This document shows positions 59,001 through 64,000 of a stretch of DNA of 64,000 bases, piece after piece. The notes beneath the pieces were generated by a model. It was not told the origin of the DNA, ran no database searches, and saw only the letters and a program-made list of their open reading frames with translations. Position numbers and translations under genes: made by a program. The stretch lies in the NCBI GenBank assembly GCA_032017425.1, contig DALZPW010000010.1; one strand, written 5' to 3'. Source of the stretch: Faucicola tetraodonis. GTDB taxonomy: Bacteria > Pseudomonadota > Gammaproteobacteria > Pseudomonadales > Moraxellaceae. Within the stretch, counting starts at the first letter, position 1. Each line of letters starts with the position of its first letter.

Positions 59001-59422
59001 TACGTCAAGCGCTGATGCTAAATTTGCGTCAATTGGTTACCCAGAAGGATTTAGGCTATCAAAAGTTACTGACAATGGGAATTCAAAAACTGAGCACCAG
59101 ACAGCCTGCCTTACCACTGTCTTATGCAGAATTGGTTGAATTTTTACCCATTGCCTTAACATTACTGCCTGCTGAGAAATGGCTTATCAAGTATCAAAAA
59201 TCTGATAGTGTGATTTATAGTAAGTTAACCACGCTACTTCAGAGCTATCACGAGCAAAATGAAGAACCTAAATTCCATCTTGTTCCAAGTAAAACATCTT
59301 TTGATTATGAAATCGGGATTGCCCATAAGGAATCCGTTGGCAATAATTTGACTTGGCAGTTTTCGTCATTGTTGCGGTTTATCGTGCATTACCTATTCTT
59401 GTTTGGTACGGACACTAACTAA
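56051..59422 (+). CDS. Giant tyrosine recombinase (1123 aa)
   Basis: The catalytic domain lies in the middle: Arg in LAFRTGMRKKELLG (about residue 620), Lys in SIKTEGSIRRVPI, HxxR in LHGLRHCTATNLA (about 729), His in FVGHISPQRTFQYY (about 786) with Tyr nine residues later. All catalytic residues are present. The protein has a 550-residue N-terminal extension and a 300-residue C-terminal extension, far larger than usual integrases (300-450). It starts 6 bases after the preceding recombinase-like gene. It may belong to a multi-recombinase mobile element of the RIT or gamma-mobile-trio kind, but I cannot confirm either by eye. Confidence 0.8.
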   Translation: MILKFPKQLIADFAPVNHSDTNRNQAATSKFSSQPLTYFALRQHRKSVLFLKLSSLWRQQQRDNTGHRKWAKADKYVNRFFAKQIFYPCPNPCFATYHSLNQQFSKDFTRLWRIAIPISKLGFEQFLLSAQGFINQYYNDNKKTYLSAHRHLTQFITYQNTQIIEEYHYRVPSPPIDVEPKENPLSYTDSYVTNGKKLRKIIKAVHHHWQTHDDFSTEESFSWLIFSGIIYGGINDATLLQAWLTSLLKACQNIDDFLVFDDYRLLLSIRYLSKHYGNEFENETLFNTQQILLDALSLCWLYRYKQSGQTYPRAINVNALLLTGLTPITNQLGLKKITLSWLLKNACYHWEMLDGVDIDQALVGIMQGRHRTTGLIKADFENLLSANPASKKLDANYDLMILAKLDIQSTKPLDATKAGYKEKVRRSDLVKDIHNIFDKVMDKKYRPQFIETLNKKPTKEEYILYRLQSLHHVGISLSERILIAWIADFVKRQSANYQSILQYLSTIGYEWIYFTNFQPIDSWTDEDFTETYDEMLDYKKSILGNQDITYAARRLQSLHNFAETNFGLTKVTIEQAESKLKVRAQLLSVHQYLAFLEQLTLNTQGLDGMMVRVFYILAFRTGMRKKELLGLKFSDIELLSSPHPSLLIRPNEHRSIKTEGSIRRVPIFAVLTQDELNFVSDFFKLSKPDKLNQLIFVFADSIQGIGDSLPNNLLEQVLADIGATQEITLHGLRHCTATNLALSLNATPTLARLLTQQTDEQRQRLHSELLGVHDAQDKWHAIASFVGHISPQRTFQYYIHTAMLMATDKITQAEIIIPLATFKNITGFDRRKLGKNGYQFEGDSLNLKTLQPLLNRLILDKRKAIKDSWQRVGEQQLLPMLGSMFDDKDDIANQDFLTFAFHQYSVNQVLTLLTKADVIYKQDLDANFSQIIQQSSIDDDIAQHLIDRAKIIANLKTRKKQPRFTIEPNQLSPIAVFHDDEKKLRQALMLNLRQLVTQKDLGYQKLLTMGIQKLSTRQPALPLSYAELVEFLPIALTLLPAEKWLIKYQKSDSVIYSKLTTLLQSYHEQNEEPKFHLVPSKTSFDYEIGIAHKESVGNNLTWQFSSLLRFIVHYLFLFGTDTN

Positions 59423-59431
59423 CGCTAACAC

Positions 59432-59668
59432 TCATTGATAATAAGCTAATGCATTTTTAAGCCTTTCGATAACATTTTCCCGTAGTGGTTTTGGCTCAAT
59501 AACTTCTGACATATGCGACATACTTACTAGCCAGTCTTCAAGCCGTAGGGTATTCATAACCGTTGCAGTTAACAATAGATTGTTAGTATCAGCCTTTTGC
59601 TCTTTAATAGCTTCAACAGCGACTTTACTTTTAAATTCAGCATTGTGACGCTTACGAACTTTTGTCAT
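59432..59668 (-). pseudogene. Chimeric remnant: IS3 OrfA start joined to a WYL regulator end
   Basis: The first 25 or so residues (TKVRKRHNAEFKSKVAVEAI) are the N-terminus of an IS3-family OrfA. The remainder (NNLLLTATVMNTLRLEDWLV, then SEVIEPKPLRENVIERLKNA) has the typical C-terminal pattern of WYL-domain transcription regulators. The in-frame join makes a 78-residue open frame unlikely to be functional. The upstream plus-strand segment near 59713-59740 (TTTTTTGGTCCAGTTTTCTG) looks like an IS end. A WYL regulator beside mobile DNA suggests a former defence-associated gene. Confidence 0.65.
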
Positions 59669-59844
59669 TAGATAGACCTCTTTGCTTAAGGGCTATTCTA
59701 TCTTATTTGCTACAATTTTTTGGTCCAGTTTTCTGGGAGTATTATAAAGGGGTAGAAAGCCGTTTTTATAGTCAATGTTTATGCCCTATCATTTAGCCCA
59801 TAAATCTATTATAATCAATGCTATCACATATGATAGCAATTTTT

Positions 59845-60282
59845 ATGAATATTATTCTAGATACTAACATCCTTGTTGGTGCTTGCCTCGGCTCACGCTA
59901 TGACAACTTGGTTATTCGAGGCTGTTTAACAGGAGATTTTAAACCGTTAGTTAGCCATGCACTTTTATTTGAGTATGAAGATTTGATAGGTCGAGAATCT
60001 GTATTTGACCATCCCGTTGCGCTAAACTTTGAAGAAAGAGAAATACTATTTAATGCGTTATATTCAGTGTGTCGGTTAATTGATGTCAGCTATCTATGGC
60101 GACCAAATTTAAAGGATGAAGGCGATAACTTTATTGTGGAATTAGCGGTTGCAGGTAATGCTGATTATATTGTCACCAAGAATTTAAAAGACTTTCGTCA
60201 AAGCGAACTTGTATTTGATAGCTTTAAAGTGATTACCCCTAAACAATTATTGGAGAACCCAGATGTCCGTTATCACACTTAG
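59845..60282 (+). CDS. PIN-domain toxin of a toxin-antitoxin pair
   Basis: A 145-residue PIN-fold ribonuclease. Acidic residues are visible in MNIILDTNILVGACL, in the ARG/EYEDLIGRES segment, and in DEGDNFIVELAVAGNADYIV. I chose the ATG at 59845, since the preceding codons from 59818 do not resemble the family. Its 3' end overlaps the RHH antitoxin-like gene by 20 bases, so the pair is translationally linked. Toxin-first order is less usual but known for such pairs. Confidence 0.85.
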   Translation: MNIILDTNILVGACLGSRYDNLVIRGCLTGDFKPLVSHALLFEYEDLIGRESVFDHPVALNFEEREILFNALYSVCRLIDVSYLWRPNLKDEGDNFIVELAVAGNADYIVTKNLKDFRQSELVFDSFKVITPKQLLENPDVRYHT

Positions 60283-60517
60283 AGTCACTGATGATAAACA
60301 TGAACGCATCAAAAACCTTGCGGTATCTCGCGGGGTGAGTGTTAATAAATTAATCGATGAAGCCATGACTTTAATGATTGCCAAATACGATATTGAAACC
60401 CGATTTAAAGCCCGAGCCGCTAAAGGCAATATCAATGCAAGTATTGCACTGTTGGATAAAGTCCTAGAAAAACGTGAAGCTTATGATAAAGCGTTAGACG
60501 ATGCTTTAACCAAATAA
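60263..60517 (+). CDS. Ribbon-helix-helix antitoxin-like protein
   Basis: An 84-residue CopG/Arc-like protein: MSVITLRVTDDKHERIKNLA gives the beta strand and first helix, and SRGVSVNKLIDEAMTLMIAK the second helix. The charged C-terminal tail (DKVLEKREAYDKALDDALTK) would wrap the PIN toxin. It starts inside the toxin gene, and its predicted role is to repress the pair and neutralise the toxin. Confidence 0.82.
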   Translation: MSVITLRVTDDKHERIKNLAVSRGVSVNKLIDEAMTLMIAKYDIETRFKARAAKGNINASIALLDKVLEKREAYDKALDDALTK

Positions 60518-60544
60518 TCGCTAATAGGCTAAGGACAGCAAATT

Positions 60545-61348
60545 ATGCCAACCGTCAAAACCACGTTAAACGTTGTTGAAGAAAACACCAATCGGCTGGC
60601 CGTGCTTATTGATGATGACAATGTGGCTGCTAAAGACATCAAAGCCATTTTAGAAGAAGTCACCAAATATGGTGAAGCCACGGTTAAACGTATCTATGGT
60701 AATTTCGTTTCTAAAAATGGCCAGTGGAAAGAAACGATTAATGCCCATGCGATTAAGCCGATGCAGCAATTTGCCTTTACCACGGGTAAAAATGCCACAG
60801 ATGGCTTTATGATTATCGATGCGATGGATTTGCTGTATACAGGGCGTTTCGATGGTTTTTGCTTGGTCTCCAGTGATAGTGACTTTACGGCATTAGCGAT
60901 TCGCCTAAAAGAGCAAGGGGCAATTGTCTATGGTTTTGGCAAATTGCAAACCCCAGAAGCTTTTCGCAATGCCTGCACTCGCTTTATCTACATTGAAAAC
61001 CTACAAAGCTTAGAAAGTCAAGAACCAAACATTAAGGCTGAACAATCTACAAAGCCAAATGAAAAGGCTTTACCAGCTACAGAGCAAGTTGCTCCCACCT
61101 TAGATATTCAACTACCCAAAGATACCATTAAAAAAATATTTGAAGACAGTGAAAGCGAATGGATATCCGCAGGGCTACTGGGTCAAAAATGGCGATTACT
61201 GCAAACTGATTTTGACCCAAGAACCTATGGTTGTAAAAAATTAACGGACTTGGTGAAAAAGTATACTGATTTATTTAAATTTGAGATGAGAGAAAACCCA
61301 GAAACAGGGCATAGCAATATGTACGTCAAGCTAAAAAACAGCAAATGA
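60545..61348 (+). CDS. NYN/LabA-type nuclease with C-terminal OST-HTH domain
   Basis: A 267-residue protein. The N-terminal NYN (PIN-like) domain has acidic residues in NRLAVLIDDDNVAAKDI, ATDGFMIIDAMDLL and CLVSSDSDFTALAIRLKEQG. The C-terminal part (KKIFEDSESEWISAGLLGQK through FKFEMRENPETGHSNMYVKL) fits an OST-HTH/LOTUS RNA-binding domain. Between them is a polar linker. Such proteins are predicted RNases. It starts 27 bases after the antitoxin gene, so the three may be co-transcribed. Confidence 0.85.
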   Translation: MPTVKTTLNVVEENTNRLAVLIDDDNVAAKDIKAILEEVTKYGEATVKRIYGNFVSKNGQWKETINAHAIKPMQQFAFTTGKNATDGFMIIDAMDLLYTGRFDGFCLVSSDSDFTALAIRLKEQGAIVYGFGKLQTPEAFRNACTRFIYIENLQSLESQEPNIKAEQSTKPNEKALPATEQVAPTLDIQLPKDTIKKIFEDSESEWISAGLLGQKWRLLQTDFDPRTYGCKKLTDLVKKYTDLFKFEMRENPETGHSNMYVKLKNSK

Positions 61349-61419
61349 TGAATTTTATAACAGTATTTTACTTCAGTACTAGGAGTGATGTATGCTGAAA
61401 AAAACGGAGAAAAATATTT

Positions 61420-61450
61420 GGTAAACTAACAACCTAAACAGGAGTTTACC
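61420..61450. promoter_or_regulatory. 8-bp inverted repeat before the IS3 OrfA fragment
   Basis: GGTAAACT at 61420-61427 and AGTTTACC at 61443-61450 are exact reverse complements; the second arm abuts the ATG at 61451. It may be an operator or an IS-derived end. Confidence 0.4.
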
Positions 61451-61624
61451 ATGACCAGGAAAAGAGTAGAATACAGCGACACTTTCAAAGCCGAAGCCAT
61501 CGCCAAAATCAAAGAAAATCAAAACAATATCAGCCAAACCGCCAAAGAACTCGGCATACCTATGAATACATTAGCGAACTGGCACAGAAAAGCTGAAAGC
61601 GGTGTACTTATACCAAACCCATAA
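61451..61624 (+). pseudogene. IS3-type transposase OrfA fragment (57 aa)
   Basis: The reading frame starts MTRKRVEYSDTFKAEAIAKI, then SQTAKELGIPMNTLANWHRK, an N-terminal HTH typical of IS3-family OrfA. It ends after 57 codons where an IS630-type element begins, so it is truncated. No OrfB remains nearby. Confidence 0.75.
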
Positions 61625-61643
61625 AATATAGTATTATAGCTAT

Positions 61644-62197
61644 ATGAAAGAATCAAACCCAAAACACAGCCTAGATGATTATGACTTTGGCGAACTGGCC
61701 AAAACTGAAAGTAACGCCAGAGCCAGAACACGTCTTTACATCCTTTACCAATATCGCATTGGCAAACACAGCTTTGAGATTGCAGAAAACCTCAACATCA
61801 ACATTGAGACTGCACGACGTACTCGTAGACGCTACCAAGCATCAGGGCTTGATAGCCTCTATGACAAACCAAGAAGCGGCAGAAACAGCAAATTGGCTCC
61901 CGAGTACATAGAAAGCTTTAAACAACTGATTGTCGACAGCCAAGCAAAACGGGGTGGCGGCAGACTGACAGGACAAGACATCCAAAAGCTTGCTCACGAG
62001 CATTTCCAAACAAGCTATAGCGTCAATGGCATCTACGAACTACTAGCTCGAATTGGTATGAGTTGGATAAGTGCCAGAAGTAAGCACCCGCAGGCTGACA
62101 TTAACGCCCAAGAAGCCTTTAAAAAAACTTCATAGAGCAGGTAACTGCCATACTGCCCGAAGATACTAAGCTAAGCGATGTTGACATCTGGTATTGA
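61644..62197 (+). pseudogene. IS630-family transposase, truncated, with A7 slippery site
   Basis: The first frame (61644-62135) encodes the helix-turn-helix part (SFEIAENLNINIETARRTRR, SGLDSLYDKPRSGRNSKLAP) and stops at FKKTS. At 62121-62127 seven A precede CTT. A -1 shift there continues as KKNFIEQVTAILPEDTKLSD and VDIWY, the beginning of the DDE domain, then ends at TGA near 62195 where the rest is missing. IS630 elements commonly use frameshifting, so the slip may be programmed. The loss of most of the catalytic domain makes this copy dead. Confidence 0.75.
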
Positions 62198-62288
62198 TGA
62201 TTGAAGGATTTTTTGAATAGCCATATCCTTTCACTTCCTCTCACATCTCGTGGCTAAATACCAAATTGTAGTCTAATATCCATATCAC

Positions 62289-62441
62289 TTACAATTTGCT
62301 TGAAGCGCGTTTGCGTAGCGTTTTTTGTGCTATCACTTCATCAATCGTCTTAGGGTTATTTGCAAACAGGTCGGCAAATTCATTCACTAGCCCTACCGAC
62401 ATGGCATAGCGGATAACGTTATCGAGCGTTCCTCCTTCTCC
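62289..62441 (-). pseudogene. C-terminal remnant of an unknown gene cut by the IS256 element
   Basis: On the minus strand an open frame of 50 codons runs from the IS256 left end to a TAA at 62289: LDNVIRYAMSVGLVNEFADL, FANNPKTIDEVIAQKTLRKR, ending ASSKL. Codon usage looks coding-like and it has no start, so it is the tail of a disrupted gene. I do not recognise the family. Confidence 0.5.
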
Positions 62442-62504
62442 GAGACTGTAAAATATTCTGTGTAAACCTCATTATAAAACATAAGTTTACACAGGAAAAT
62501 ATCA

Positions 62505-63844
62505 ATGAAAGATTCAACAGAAGTTTTACTTGACGAACTATTAAAAGACTACCAAACCCCCGAACAAATCTTGGGTGAAAACGGTATTTTAAAACAACTC
62601 ACCAAACGACTTGCCGAACGAGCCTTACAAGCCGAAATGACCCATCATCTTGGCTACGCCAAACACGACTACCAAAGCAAAGCTAATAAAGAAACGCTTG
62701 ATGACTTCATCAATCACAACACCGATGATGATTTACTTGAAGAACTGCCATCAGCTGAAGAAGAAACTATCCAGCCTAGCACCATAAGCGAAGAAACCGT
62801 ATCACTTGCAGGCAAACCCGCTCGTAAAAAAAGCAATGCCCGTAACGGCACCACTAAAAAAACCGTCCGAACTGACTTTGGTAAAATAGAACTTGACGTA
62901 CCAAGGGATCGAGTAGGCAGCTTCGAGCCACAATTTGTTAAAAAGCATGAACGCACGTTAAACGGCTTTGACGTTTCATCTACCTTTATCTCCACCGTCA
63001 CCGACAGCGTACTGGATGAAGTCAAACAATGGCAACAGCGTCCACTTGAACCAATTTACCCTGTCGTCTATCTTGACGGGTTGGTGGTCAAAAACCGAGA
63101 AGAAGGTATTGCTCATAATAAATGTGTTTACCTTGCGCTTGGCATTAATACTGAAGGGCGTAAAGAATTGCTCGGTCTTTGGATTGCCAAGAATCACTCG
63201 AGCACAGCTCTCGCCTTGCACTCGGGCGAAGCGATGCTTCGCTATCTCCTCGTTCAGGGGCCAAGTTCTGGGTTTCAGTAATGAACGAGCTTAAAAATCG
63301 GGGTGTCCAAGATATTTTTATCGCTTGCTGCGATGGGCTAAAGGGCTTTCCTGAGGCGATTGAAACGGTATTTCCTAAAACTAAGGTTCAGCTGTGTATT
63401 GTCCACCAAGTTAGAAACTCGCTGAAATACGTCAGTTATAAGCAAAGAAAGGAAATCGCCACAGATTTAAAAACCATCTATGGGGCTGATACCCTTGCTG
63501 AAGCTGAAGATAATTTACTTGCCTTTGCCGAAAAATGGGACGGCGAACATCCACAGATATCCAAGTCCTGGCAAGAAAACTGGGGTCGATTAACCACGTT
63601 CTTTGATTATCCCAAAGACATCAGACGGGTGATTTATACCACCAATACCATTGAATCGTTGAATGCCAGTTTAAGAAAGGTGACGAGCACCAAAAAGACT
63701 TTCCCAAATGATGATGCGGTATTTAAGGCGATTTATATGGCGCTTATCAATACGATGCAGAAATGGACGATGCCGATTAAAGATTGGAAACCTGCAATGA
63801 GACAGTTTGTGATGTTATACGGTCATCGGGTGGAGGGGTATTAA
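62505..63844 (+). pseudogene. IS256-family transposase split by a 62-base insertion
   Basis: The N-terminal half (to LLGLWIAKN) and the C-terminal half (GAKFWVSVMNELKNRGVQDI through TTNTIESLNASLRK) are typical of IS256-family (Mutator-like) transposases with DDE residues, including YLDGLVVK and CCDGLKGFPEAI. The two halves are in different frames because of an insertion at 63195-63256, so a full protein cannot be made without recoding. Confidence 0.88.
63195..63256 (+). repeat. 62-base palindromic insertion inside the IS256 transposase
   Basis: The stretch separates codons for WIAKN from GAKFWVSV, where family members normally have just one residue. It contains a perfect 7-bp hairpin, GCGAAGC, GAT, GCTTCGC (63226-63242). 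It may be a small palindromic mobile sequence or a repair scar. Confidence 0.6.
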
Positions 63845-64000
63845 TATAGAATATTTGTTTGCTTTTTAACCAATCGCTAATTTGGGTCTATTTTTAGGTT
63901 TACACAAAAATTCTTGCAATCTCCTTAGAGTATGAGATATTAATCACTGAAGTTACGCAGCCCTTTAAAAAAGCGCTATCATAACAAAAAAAGCAGTCAG

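Larger units (their letters stand above)
62442..63923 (+). mobile_element. IS256-family insertion sequence, inactivated
   Basis: Imperfect terminal inverted repeats of 28 bases lie at 62442-62469 (GAGACTGTAAAATATT, then CTGTGTAAACCT) and 63896-63923 (reverse complement GAGATTGCAAGAATTT, then TTGTGTAAACCT). The element is about 1.48 kb and holds one transposase gene. I see no convincing 8-9 bp target duplication at its ends. Confidence 0.85.

Noticed and set aside
52936..59422. Naming the trio GmtX/GmtY/GmtZ or a RIT element
   Set aside because: Gene sizes and order do not fit my recollection well enough, and no comparison could be run.
62433..63933. Target-site duplication around the IS256 element
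   Set aside because: The flanks (TCCTTCTCC and CTTAGAGTA) are not the same, so no duplication can be claimed.

Overview
The window is a chromosomal segment of a gammaproteobacterium, most probably a member of the Moraxellaceae (Moraxella/Psychrobacter type). The evidence is AT-leaning codon use, the protein flavour of PurK, EF-P, MetH, FimX-like and NnrS, and a type I-F CRISPR-Cas locus; this is a judgement from sequence style, not a database result.

Region 1 (1-28.5 kb) is ordinary core genome: an ABC exporter, MarC, PurK, TelA, a divergent efp/epmB pair, a degenerate FimX-like regulator with an unknown 596-aa neighbour, a c-type cytochrome lipoprotein, a MoxR/DUF58/TgpA-transglutaminase operon, a frameshifted SIMPL-domain gene, metH, nnrS, ppk2, and a PepSY / cytochrome b561 / response regulator / histidine kinase cluster.

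Region 2 (28.7-48.6 kb) starts just past a tRNA-Val(GAC) gene and holds a very large type I-F CRISPR array (179 repeats counted, 29061-39881, with a 100-N scaffold gap), then a complete I-F cas operon on the minus strand (cas1, cas2-3, csy1/cas8f, csy2/cas5f, csy3/cas7f, cas6f). crRNAs are transcribed on the minus strand: the leader lies next to cas6f and the degenerate, oldest repeats lie next to the tRNA. A 16-spacer block occurs twice inside the array. Between cas2-3 and csy1 there is a hidden two-repeat mini-CRISPR with its own promoter. Its 20-nt pseudo-spacer matches the csy1 promoter region next to a CC PAM, and three of its four mismatches fall at positions 6, 12 and 18. I read this as a crRNA-like RNA (CreR/CreA type) through which the I-F Csy complex represses its own operon. 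This is the best candidate for an undescribed system in the window.

Region 3 (48.6-64 kb) is mobile: a five-iteron plasmid-type origin with a Rep_3-like initiator, an XRE regulator / excisionase / tyrosine integrase module around a perfect 16-bp inverted repeat, and a three-gene set with two giant tyrosine-recombinase-like proteins, one complete and one lacking the expected catalytic tyrosine. Beyond these are an IS3/WYL chimeric remnant, a PIN/RHH toxin-antitoxin pair, a NYN-type nuclease gene, and broken IS3, IS630 and IS256 elements. The whole of 28.7-64 kb looks like an accreted island with a plasmid-derived replicon. Its left border is plausibly the tRNA-Val gene; its right border is not visible.
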